From Talpa occidentalis (taxonomy: Eukaryota; Chordata; Mammalia; Eulipotyphla; Talpidae): a stretch of 64,000 nt of DNA. Shown piece by piece: positions 25,001-37,000 of the stretch. Position 1 is the first letter of the stretch; each line of letters opens with the position of its first letter. Location: NCBI RefSeq assembly GCF_014898055.3, contig NW_023605083.1:63528228-63592227 (forward strand), given 5' to 3'. A program made the translations under genes and the position numbers. The notes under the pieces were generated by a model, which was not told the DNA's origin, ran no database searches, and saw only the letters and a list, made by a program, of their open reading frames with translations.

Positions 25001-28000
25001 TTTGTGCTTTTAAACCATTTGGTAATTTATTTATTTTATTTATGGAGACAACAGCTGGGCTGAAGGCCAGAGGTTTGGAGAGGTGAGAGGATTCACCAAA
25101 GGATTCACTGAGTGAGGAGCAGAACAGGTAGATCTACTAAAATACACTGCTGAGAGCAGTGGGCGAGATAGGAGAGGTCTACTGCGCAAAGCTGCCATAA
25201 CTTTGTACTGCTGAGACAACCCCTTGTGCCACCAGGGAGGCCCCATTTGGTAATTTAAACTAATAAGCAAGTAATGTGAATCTTAGTTATTAACTCTAGC
25301 AAAGTCTGTTCCCCCCCCCCCACTAGTAAAAAGTTCTTAATGTTTAAAAGTTGTCTGAATAAAAACCTTTATCAGGTTTTCTTTTGTTCCATTTGTGCAG
25401 TCTGTACGTTTTCAGATCTTGTGTTTATGTTGATGTGTTGTTGATGTGTTACTTTATTTTGAGGAAATCCAAGTGTATTCATCTCCATTCTTAAAGTTTG
25501 TGGGCTGTGACTACTGCACACATCTCCATTCTTTTTTTTTTTTTTTTTTTATATATAGAGGCATGTTTTCTTTCTTTCTTTATTTGTTTGTTTTTGTTTA
25601 TGCATGCACTGGGTACAGTCAGAAGCGCGGGAGGGTGAGAGAATTCACCAGAGCCAGAGCGGGGAGCAGAGCAGGCAGAAGGACCGAAGCACACTGCTGA
25701 GGGGAGCAGCGGGCGGCAGGAGAGGTCTGCGCGCCATGTGGGGCCCTCCTCCGGTGGCCGGGGAGCAGCCGGGGATGGAACTGGCGCCGCAGAGGCCGCG
25801 GGCAGCTTCGCAACCCAGCGCTCAACCGCTGCGCCACCGGGGAGGCCCCCACATCTCCATTCTTAAAGTTTGTGGGCTGTGACTACTGCATGAGTGAGAT
25901 TAATTTCAAAGGAGGTTTTGGTTTTACTTTGTTTTGTTTTTATAATTTGGAAGTTACACCCACCTTGAATTGGTCCAACATTTAGTCCTTGTATTCTGGC
26001 ATTATGCTACTAGCTTGCTGACAGATGAAAGCCTCTTCAATGAATACCCATGAGAAGAATTTTTCTCCTGCATTTACAAGAATGTCTGTACTGTTTCTGG
26101 GCCCTCCCCTTATTTTTATCTTACAAACTCTGAATCTCCTAAGTGATCATATAATCTTTAGATGGCTGTTAGGAAGTTTAGGAACAAATTCCCTATAACC
26201 TTTAGCAAGCCTATGGAACCTTACTACAGTGTGTTTTAGTGTCAAACCTTATTATTGGCTTAATCTTAATCTTTTCTACCTTTATTTTTTTTTAAAGATT
26301 TATTTATTTTTATGTATACCGGAGGTGGGGTGCAGACCAGAGGTGCGGGGGAGGGGTGAGAGGATTCACCAGAAACACAGGAACAAAACAGGCAGATTGA
26401 TTGAAATACAATACTTAGGGGAGCAGTGGGCGAGTCAAGAGAGGTCTGCTGTGCCATGTGGGTAGCTCGCTGGCCGGGGATCAAAGTGCTGCAGTGGCTG
26501 AGGATAGCTTCATAGGTTGTGTCTTAACCCCTTGTGCCACCAGAGAGGCCCCAAAATTAAAGTTTTAAATATAAATTTAGGGTCCTCCCTGGTGGCACAG
26601 AGGTTGAGTGCTGTACTGCAAAGCTGTCCGCAGCCTCTGCAGCACCGGTTTGATTTCCTGCCGGCCAGGGAGAACCCCACATGGCACAGCAGACCACTCC
26701 TGCCTCTCCTGCTGCTCCCCTCAGCAGTGTCTTTGGTCCGTCTGCCTGTTCTGCTCTCTGCTCTGGCTCTGGTGAATTCTCTCACCCTCCTGTGCTTCTG
26801 ATCTATACCCCAGTTCTTGTATAAAACAAATAAATAAATCTTAAAAAAATATATATATAAATTTAGCTCTTTGATTTGGTTGTTACATGGATGTATCCAT
26901 TTTAAAACAGGGTTGTCAGTCTCTTTCTAAAAAATCCTCTTACAAGATGGGAGAAATTAATTAGATAGCTTCTCCAAATTAGGTAAATCTAAAATCCTGG
27001 TCTTTGCCCAGCATCCGAAGATTGCATCTATCTTTTGGAGAAAGATATATGTGGACTGAGATTATTTAAATGCCACATTTAAATAATAAGAATCACTTAT
27101 TGATCACATATATTCATTTTCTTTTTCTTTTTTTTTTTTTAAAGATTTTATTTATGCATACAAGAACTGGGGTACAGGCCAGAGGCATGGAGGATGGGAG
27201 GATCCACCAGAAATAGAGTGGGGAACAGAGCAGGCAGATTGACTGAAATACCCTGCTGAGGGGAGCAGCAGGCGAGTCAGGAGAGGTCTACTGTGCCATG
27301 TGGGTTGCTCCCTGGCCAGGGATCAAACTCGTGCTGCAGGGGCTGCGGATTGCTTCATAGGTTGTATCTTAACCCCTTGCACCACCAGGGAGGCCCCATT
27401 TTGTTTTTCAACAAGTATTTATTGGATATCTCTTAATGTGCCCATTGCTGTGCTAAGTACATTGCATACCTGGTCTCATTTAATACTTACAATCCTACAA
27501 GACAGGTATTATCTTCCTGTTATGTCTGAAATCACACAGTAGGCAAGTGGCAGAGCCAGGATTTAAACTCATTCTCTGATTCCAAAGCCTGTATCCTTAA
27601 CCTGTAAACTTAAATTGCTTTCCTAATACCTGAATACATAAGGTCCTTAAATTAGCATATTTCTCTCCCATTAATCTAAGTTATTAATTTATAATGAGGA
27701 GTTGCCATCTCACAGACTAAATATGTAGCTGCTGTGATCAGCCTATTTTCTCCCTTGGGCATAATTAAGTAGGAAGCAGAATCATAATCAGAGGGTTGTT
27801 TCATGACCATGGAATCAGAACAAGAGGGTTAGATAAGTAAAATATAAGACAAATGTTTATTGGCATCAGGCTTTGATAGAAATGGTTTTGCTTATGGTAT
27901 CAGAATATGTCAGGTGTATTAATATGATCCCTATATCCATCTTCACATGAGGGATCCTCTCATCCTTGAGGTCATGTTATCAAATTCCTTTCTCATATAA

Positions 28001-31000
28001 TAGGGAGGGAACATTTACTTCCATAGCTCTCTTTTCCCTATTCTCCCTGGTTCAGTTAACTGCAGTTCTACTTGGCATTTTCTGTAGATGAATATGTTCA
28101 CACAGGTAATAGCCAAGTATATCTGCCTGGGATCCAACTTATCTCTTTCATTTGATTTTTCATCTCCATATTTAGATCTATTATATATTGACTTCACAGT
28201 TTACCTCTCAGAGTTCAGTGTTTGTTTCTCTTCTTTTTTTTTTTTTTTTTTTTGGTGTGTGTAGAAGAACTGTGGTGTAGGCCAGAGGTGCTGGGTGTGT
28301 GTGAGAGAGAGGATTCACCAGAGACAAAGTGGGAAGCAGAACAAGGCAGATCTACTGAAATACACTGCTAAGGGGGCCTCCTTGGTTGTGCAAGGGGTTA
28401 AGATGCAACACTATGAAGCTAGCTGCAGCCACTGCAGCATGAATTCAGTCCCCAGCCAGGGAGCTGCCCACATAGCACAGCAGACCTCTCCTGACTTACC
28501 TGCCGCTCCCCTCAGCAGTGTATTTCAGTGGCTCTGCCTGTTCTGCTCCCCACTCTGTCTTTGGTGAATTCTCTTACACACCCCCCCACCCCACAGCTCT
28601 GGCCTGTATCCCAATTCCTGTATGTATAAATAAATAAATCTAAAAAAATAAATAAATAAAATAAATCTTTAAAAAAAAAAGAAATACACTGCTAAGGGGA
28701 GCAGTGGGCAAGACAGGAAGTCTTGCTGCATCATATGTGGGTTAGCTCCCTGGCTGAGGATCAAACTCAGGCCATAGCAGTGATAGTGCTGAGACTTAAC
28801 CCCTAGGCCATCAGGGAGGCCCTGTCCCTCGTTTCTAAAGAGGAAGAGACTTAGCTTTCTATTTGCAACCACTGCAGTTAACAGGTTGATTGTACCTTTT
28901 CTGGTATTTGGTATTTCAGTCAATGGTGTCGGGACAGATGCGTGTGTGTGTGTGTATATATATATGTGTTTTACATAATGTATATGTAATTGTATAATGT
29001 ATGTGTACATAATTTCAAATTAATGCTTTTTTTCTCATGATAAAAGAAGTACTGTCAACTAATTTTTTTATGCCCTATAGTTATCACCATCTTATTGGCC
29101 CATTTTTTTTTGTTCTTTTCATCTGCATTCTGGGAGACCTTTTCATTTGTAATCTGTCTTATTGAAAAGATTTTCTACACTTGCATCTCTGTTCCATATT
29201 GCCTCTAGTGTTTATTTTAATTTTGCTGTTGTAATTTTAGTTTCTGATGTTTCCCATTTCCTTTTCATCTCAGCTATTTATACATGACTTTCTGCCCCTA
29301 TTTCTTGTAGTTTTCTTGTGAAGGAAATCTTGTGTCATAAAGAATTATTTTTAGAGATGGACTTAAATTCTTAGAATAACCTTGGGACTACATTGCTTTT
29401 TTCTTTTTTTTTTTTCCTTTAAAGATTTATTTATTTATGCATACAGGAACTGGGGTACAGGCTGGAGGTGTGGGTGGTGAGAGGATTCACCAGAGACAGA
29501 GTGGAGAATAGAACAGAGAGATTGACTGAAATAAACTGCTGAGTGGAGCAGCAGGAGAGTCAGGAGAGGTCTGCTGTGCCACGTGGGTAGCTCCCTGGCA
29601 GGCCTGGGATTGAACTCGTGCTGCAGTGGCTGCGGACAGCTTCATAGGTTGCATCTTAATCCCTTGCACCACCAGGGAGACCCTACATTGCTTTTTTCAT
29701 AAGCATCAGGTGACTTTTTTACTCCTGTTAACTCACCCCTCATTTAGGAGACATCTCTAGAGCCCTTGTTAGTCATTTGACAGGGATGTTCATGTTGCTT
29801 TTGCTTCCATCCCTGTCCATTGGTGGAAATCCTTTCTCAGAGCTGTCATTATTATTACCAGCTAGTGCCAGTATGTAAGGGTGACAGGGACTTTTTTTTT
29901 TCTTTTAAAGAACAGGTTTATTAGAAAAGGGGCAGAAGAGTAAAAGATACTTGCTTGCATAGACACAAGCAGGCAGGAAGAGCTGCAGACAGGGCCTTTC
30001 TTTTACTGCCTCTGCTTAAAAGCTACTTGCCCTGGTTTGCTGGGCTCCAAGTTCTTCCCCTCTGCATCTTTATCTGTCAGGTTTTAGGGCACTGACTTCC
30101 GTGGACAGACTATCAACACGGCTCCCCCTACTGCCTGCTTTTCTGTTATTTGGGAAGAAGGTACTTAGAAACTGGATCTGAGAGGTAGAGGCGTTCTTGA
30201 AAAGCTGCATGGTGGAACAGAGGAACAGACCCCAGACTTCTAGTTGGTACAAACCCAGAATCTGATCTGGTGGTTGAAGAATGTGAGAGCTTTCTTCTTT
30301 GTTTTGGTGAGTAAAGCTCACCTCTCATATCTATCATTGAGGCAAAGCACAGGCCACCCGGCATTTCTTAGGCTGATTCCATCTGCCCTGGAATCACTGA
30401 ACATTTCTTCCTGGATCTGACAGTATATTGGATGTTGTCTAGATGTTCATGTTTAGTATTGGTCTTTTGTTTTAGTTATATTGATGTAATATGAAGTTGG
30501 GAGAGGCTCTGACAGGGGCTGCTGACCATATGTCTTTTTTTTTTTTTTTAAGTTTTGAAATGCTCTGAGTGTCTGTTTCTCATAAAAGCTTACATATTTG
30601 TAGTTTACTGACGGGACCTTTCAAATATATTACTGATTGCTTTTTTTTGTTTCCTGAATTTTTATTCTCTTATGTAAAGTCATCATGCACCATCGAAAAA
30701 TTCCAGGGGACAAATAACTTAGTTTACTGTTGGACAAGGTCGTGCTGACATTTTTGCTGTTATCTCCATAGCACTTAGGTAGTATCCACGATGTATCCTC
30801 ATAGACAAATCACTGGAGTAATCACCTACTAGTAAGGGAGGATCTCCATTGACAAACTTAGTTCCCTGACATGTAACTAGTATATTCCTGTGTGTTTCCT
30901 GCCTGTGGAAACCAGAGGGAAGCCTGTGTCTTGACACTCTCTGCTTTGAGCAGCCTCTGCTTGAACCAGTTCTGGTGACTAGGCCTTGGTGCTATGCTCA

Positions 31001-34000
31001 GCCTTTATGTTGACTATGTGAAAATTAGACAGAGATAGAAGGAAATGTGAAGGAAGGGATACCCACAGTAGCTAAAACTGCAGACTTTGGAGTCAAGCTG
31101 CCTGTGCTTGAATTCTTTTTTTTTTTTTTTTTTTAATATGTAAAAAAAGTAATTTTTATTTTTTTGTTTTTTTGGAGGTGATTCATTTTTATTCCACAGT
31201 TGTCTTGACAACAATATAATTTATGATATTCTATGTACTTGAGAACCCTAAAATTTTATAATCAAGCAATAGATGGGGATTAACACTTAGATAAAAAATG
31301 CATGGGAAAAATTCTTTACAGTTGGGTGAACTGAAGAATGACAATTATTAGGGATTGGGGTCAAAATAAGGGGGTTGCAATTGTATGAGGAATATAAAAA
31401 TAAAATTTATTATAAAAAAATAAAATAAGTAAATAGAAAAATAAATAAAAATAAATTTTTTTTTTACTTTTATTTTATTTTATTTTATTTTTTTAAATAA
31501 TAAATTTTATTTTTATATTCCCCCATACAACTGCACATGCCCCATTCTGACCCCAATCCCTCCCCTCCCGGCCCCCACCCCCCAAAAAGTGTCTCTGGTT
31601 CATAGTTTTTTGTTGATTTTGATTTTCACTTTCTTATAGTTATTCTTTTTCCTGATCCCTTATTTAAGTTTTCTAGATTCCTGCTATGAGTGAGACCATC
31701 CAGTATTTTTCTTTTTCTTTTTGGCTTATTTCGCTGAGCATGATCCCTTCCAGCGCCATCCATGTTGCTGCAAATTGCATGTGTTTATCTTTTTTGAATG
31801 CTGAGTAATATTCCATGGTATATATGTACCACATCTTCTTGATCCAGTCATCTATTTTTGGGCATTTGGGCTGTTTCCAAAGCTTAGCTATTGTAAATAG
31901 TGCTGCTATAAACATAGGGGTGCAGGTGTTCTTTGGAATTGATGTTTCTGTGTCCTTTGGGTAAATACCTAGGAGTGGAATTGCTGGATCATATGGAAGC
32001 TCTATGTTTAGTAGGTCCAGAAATCTCCACACAGCTCTCCATAGTGGTTGGACCAGTTTGCATTCCCACCAACAGTGCAGGAGAGTTCCTTTTTCTCCAC
32101 AACCTCGCCAACATTTGTTGTTGCTAGTTTTTTTAATATGTGCCATTCTCACTGGTGTAAGATGGTATCTCATGGTAGTTTTGATTTGCATTTCCCTGAT
32201 GACAAGTGATGTTGAACATTTTTTCATATGTCTGTTGGCCATTTGCATTTCCTCTTCAGAGAAGTTTCTTTTTAGCTCTTCTGCCCATTTTTTGACTGGG
32301 TTATTTTCTTTGTTGTTGTTGAGTTTCATCAGCTCTTTGCAGATTTTTGTGATTGAATTCTTGCTGTGCCACCTTACAAACATGTGGTTGCTGAGCTTTT
32401 GACTTAGTGGACTCTTGCATTGTGTTTATTTTCATAAACATTGAAATGCTTTCTGGGCAAGGCAAATTATAAATTAAAAGTGGGAAACTAATGTTTGTTA
32501 TTTTTTTTTTAAGGAAATCAGGGTATTCTTTTTTTTTTTTAAAGATTTATTTATTTATTTATTTATTTATTTATGCATATAAGAGCTGGAGCACAGGTCA
32601 GAGGTGCGGGGGCTTGGGGGGAGGGTGGTGTGTGAGAGGATTCACCAGAGACAGAGCAGGGAACAGAACAGGCAGATCGACCCGAGTACACTGCTGAGGG
32701 GAGTAGCGGGTGAGCCAGGAGAGTTCTGCTGCGCCATGTGGAACTGGTACTGCAGAGGCTGGGTCTTAACCCCTTGTGCCACCAGGGAGGCCCTAATGTT
32801 TATATGTTTTTATCTGGTTATCTTCATGAGTTGTTTTTGTTTTGTTTCTTCGAGTAGCTTCTAATAGAGAAACAGTAGTCATTGAATGCATACACTTTGC
32901 AGATTTGAGTTTAGATCCTGTTCCTGCCACTGTATCTGTGACCATGGAGAGGTCACTTCATTTCTCTGAAACAATTCTCTCATCTCTTATTTATGCCAGA
33001 CTCATGAGGATTAAGTATAATAGTACATCATATCCTGCGTTTGATATAGTAAACCCCTATTAATATTAGTTGCTCTAATTATCATTGAATCAATTATCTT
33101 AAATTTTCTAAGGATCACGCTTATTCTCTGCATAGAATAATAAAGTCTTTCAAGACTATTCCTGGCATTTATCTTGATACATTGACTTGAAATTCTAGGA
33201 GGTTAATGGAAAATATTTTCTCCTTCATTTTAATGGGAAAATGTTTAAATGTTACCTATAAATAAGGTATCAGATGTTGGTTAAGACCTGACTTTTGTCA
33301 GGTAGGTTAGATTAGTGTCTGCATTTTGTAGTGTAATATTTTGTCATATTTTTAATGTGGTAGTCAATTGGGTAACTTTTTTTTTCTTGAAGTTTTGAAA
33401 TATCTTTCTTGTTAAATCATTTGATTCTTTTCTGTAATTTTTCCTTTGAAAATATTTTTATGTTCTCATTCATAGACATTAAAATTTTTTTTAGAACTCA
33501 TGCATTTGAAGTTTTAAAATCTAAGGGTTGACATAGTTTTCATTTATAATTTTTCTATTTTTCATATTTATCCCTTTTCTCTTTTCAAACTTTATTTTTC
33601 TCTGCTTTTTCAGTTGCCCATTTTTTGTATTTTATTCTCCAAAACAATCAGATTTTTACATTTTATTTTTTACCCTACTGCTTTTCTCTTTTCTGATTCA
33701 TTGTTTTTATTGATATGTAATTTACATATAGAAAAAGTTCACCATTTAAAGTTTACAATTTAGTCATTTTTAGTATAATTCACAGAATTGAAACACCACC
33801 TGACTCATTAATTTTTAAATTTCTGCTTTATTATTTTTCCTTTTGCTCTCTTTGAAGTTGTATAGTTTTGTTCCTTGTTTTACTTTTTAGGCTAATACTT
33901 TTTTTCTTTTTAAAATAATACAATAATTTTTGTGTAGTTAACTCCTTAATACAGCTTTGCCTACATCTGAAGGCTTTATTATGTATTGTAATTGATTTTT

Positions 34001-37000
34001 ATATCATTTAAAATTAGCCTGTATAGAAAGCTTAGTATGGAAAGACTTAAATTTTTAAAAGTCACCTGTGACTCACCATCCAAACAATATTTATTGTTAG
34101 TGTTTTGGTTTATTTCTATCCAGTCACTTTCTTTTTTCAAATATCACTTAAAATTCATACTCACAAATATATTTTGTCAGATTGGGTCATATTATATTTA
34201 ATTGTGTTATGTTCCCTTTTTAGCATTACACTGTGAATATTTTTCATGTCTTCAAAAACAACTTTTTTTTTTTTTTTTAAAGATTGATTTATTTATTTAT
34301 ACAAGCACTGGGTACAGTCAGAAGTGCGGGAGGGTGAGAGAATTCACCAGAGCCAGAGCAGGGAGCAGAGCAGGCAGAAGGACCGAAGTACACTGCTGAG
34401 GGGAGCAGCGGGCGGCAGGAGAGGTCTGCGCGCCATGTGGGACCCTCGCCTGGTGGTCGGGGATCCAAACGGCGCTGCAGAGGCTGCGGGCACCTTCGCA
34501 ACCCAGCGTTCAACTGCTGCGCCACCGGGGAGGCCCCCAAAACAACTTTTTGACTAACTGACTTCCCTCGATATGCTTAGGTGGGATTGGAGTAAAAACA
34601 AGCTTGTGTGGTATGGACCCTGATGAGGCTGTCCTCAGTTTTCACATGCTCTTTAGAAGCATTTCTTTCTTCTTCTTTTCTTTTTTTTTTTAGAGGCATG
34701 TTTTATTTATTTGTTTGTTTGTTTTGTTTATACATGCACTGGGTACAGTCAGAAGCGCGAGAGGGTGAGAGAATTCACCAGAGCCAGAGCGGGGAGCAGA
34801 GCAGGCAGAAGGACCGAAGCACACTGCTGAGGGGAGCAGCGGGCCGCAGGAGAGGTCTGCGCGCCATGCGGGACCCTCCTCCGGTGACCGGGGAGCAGCC
34901 GGGGATTGAACCGGCGCCGCAGAGGCCGCGGGCAGCTTCGCAACCCAGCGCTCAACCGCTGCGCCACCGGGGAGGCCCTGGAAGCATTTCTGACTCCTGG
35001 TGGGAGGCAGGAGGTTCAATCCAGGCATGTAGGGACTAGGTGAATTCGTTTAATTTAGAGGTAAAGTTTTTGGGTTTTTTTTTTAAGATTTATTTATTTA
35101 TGCATACAAGAGCTGGGGTACAGGCCAGAGATGCAGGGGGTAAGAGGATTCACCAGAGACAGAGTGGGGAACAGAACAGGCAGACTGACTGAAATACACT
35201 GTTGAGGGGAGCAGCGGGATCGATACTGAAGAGTCTGCTGCACCATGTGAGTTGCTCCCTGGCAGGCTGGGGATTGAACTCGAGCTGCAGAGGCTTCGGA
35301 CTGCCTCAAAGTAAGATGTTTAACCCCTCGCGTCACCAGGGAGGCTCTTTAGAGGTAAAGTTTTATAGGAAATTCACTTGGTTTTAAGCTCAAGCTACAG
35401 TCTCTAATTCAGCTCCACTAATTACAGTTGAATTCTGATCTCCATGTTTTTGACCATAGTGTCTTCTTTTTTCATTTGGTTTTAGAACTCAGAGTGAGTA
35501 TTGCCCCTAGAACACCAATAGTTTGTTCAGGTCCATTTATTATAAACATTGGATAGCTTAGTAGTGACTTGCTGAAAATCTAATAGCTTTTCACTAGGAG
35601 AATACAAAACTACAAACCACTTACATTTATTAGCATAAAAGACTGATGGGTTTGGTTGTTGTTTTATCGGTTTGATTTATGGTTTTAAATGCTACTGAAT
35701 GTATTTTAAGTTCATTTTGGTCAGACAGGTCTAATTGGCAGCAAATATGCTCTGCTAATTAATTAACTCTGTGATGGGCTTTATACTGCCTAGACTTTTA
35801 CATCATTATAAAAAGTCATTGACATCAATAATATTTTATAGGTTCTGCCCCACAATTGAAAGAAGAGAAAGCACAGCCACCATCAAAACCACCTTCTGGA
35901 GCTGTGGAAGAAACATTTAGAATTGTTAAGAACTCTCTCAACGATGATGTTGTTAAAGCCACTCAAGCAATTTACCTGTTTGAACTCTCAGGTAAGTAGT
36001 ATGTCTGGTAATCTGGGGCTTTTATAAACAAAGTAGGATATTTTCTTTGCAAGAACATCAGCCTCCTGTAGTAATCATGTGGATAATTGACTTATCCAGG
36101 ACCTTGACTCTATGATGTAAACATTCAGAATAGCAGATTACTATTGATTTTTGTTTTTAAAATCAGTTGTATGGACATATGTAAAATAAAATTGCTTTAC
36201 AGGTACTTCCAGTATTAAATAACTCCTTGGCATATGTAACTGAGAGAACATTTTACTTAGGAAGGGTATCTGGACCATGAGAGGTAATATAATACAGTAA
36301 TTGATCATCAACCATGGGCACGCTGCTATTTTTATCTTTGATATTATTTAAATAAGACTGAATGTAGCTAGCTTTTTAAAATTTCTCTCAGTTTTGTTAA
36401 TATGGTATTTCTATGTCAATGATTTTTTTTTTTTTTGTGGGACCCTCGCCCTGGCCGGGGATCAAACTGGCGCTGCAGAGGCTGTGGGTAGCCTCGAAAC
36501 CCAAGCGCTCAACAGCTGTACCACCAGGGGAGGTCCATGTCAATGATGGTTTTTAAAAAATTAGCTACATCGGCCCATTAGCCTGATTTGCAAGCTTTAA
36601 CATTATTCTTTTATCCTTTGTCTCTTCTGCTTTATCTTAATCCATCCACCCTTTTCTGTTTTTATTTCCCTTTCTATCCTTTTTGAGCCCATTTTAAAGT
36701 GATTCTTGCCTGTATCTGAAACTTCCTGGATGAATTTCCTGTATCCTAAAACCCTAGTCCTGGATGAAGCTAACTGTCTGGCTGCCTCACAGCTGCATCC
36801 AGGATACTAAGTTCTGCTAAAGAAATGATTTTTCAAAAAATGAGAAAAATCACTACTCAGTGGATATTTACTAGTAGAAAACCATCATTCTTCTAAGCAA
36901 CACCTCAGAATTCTGTGTTTCTGTGCTCGATTTACTGCCTCATTTTCCAGTTTTAAACTTCTTAGTTTTCCTCAAGTCTCCCATCTCTCCCCTCTCCATG

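Larger units (their letters stand above)
31055..32470 (+). repeat. MIR split by an L1 composite
   Basis: Left part ends CAAGCTGCCTGTGCTTGAATTC (from 31,071). The right part resumes TTGAATTCTTGCTGTGCCAC at 32,354. Together they read through the MIR core. Confidence 0.65.

Noticed and set aside
29996..31054. A hidden exon or small gene in the repeat-poor part of intron 8
   Set aside because: No frame with splice sites, codon bias or similarity to HSDL2 or any protein that I recognise.
31673..32383. A stand-alone 236-codon gene on the minus strand
   Set aside because: It is the C-terminus of L1 ORF2 in a 5'-truncated insertion; its apparent start codon lies in the flanking MIR.
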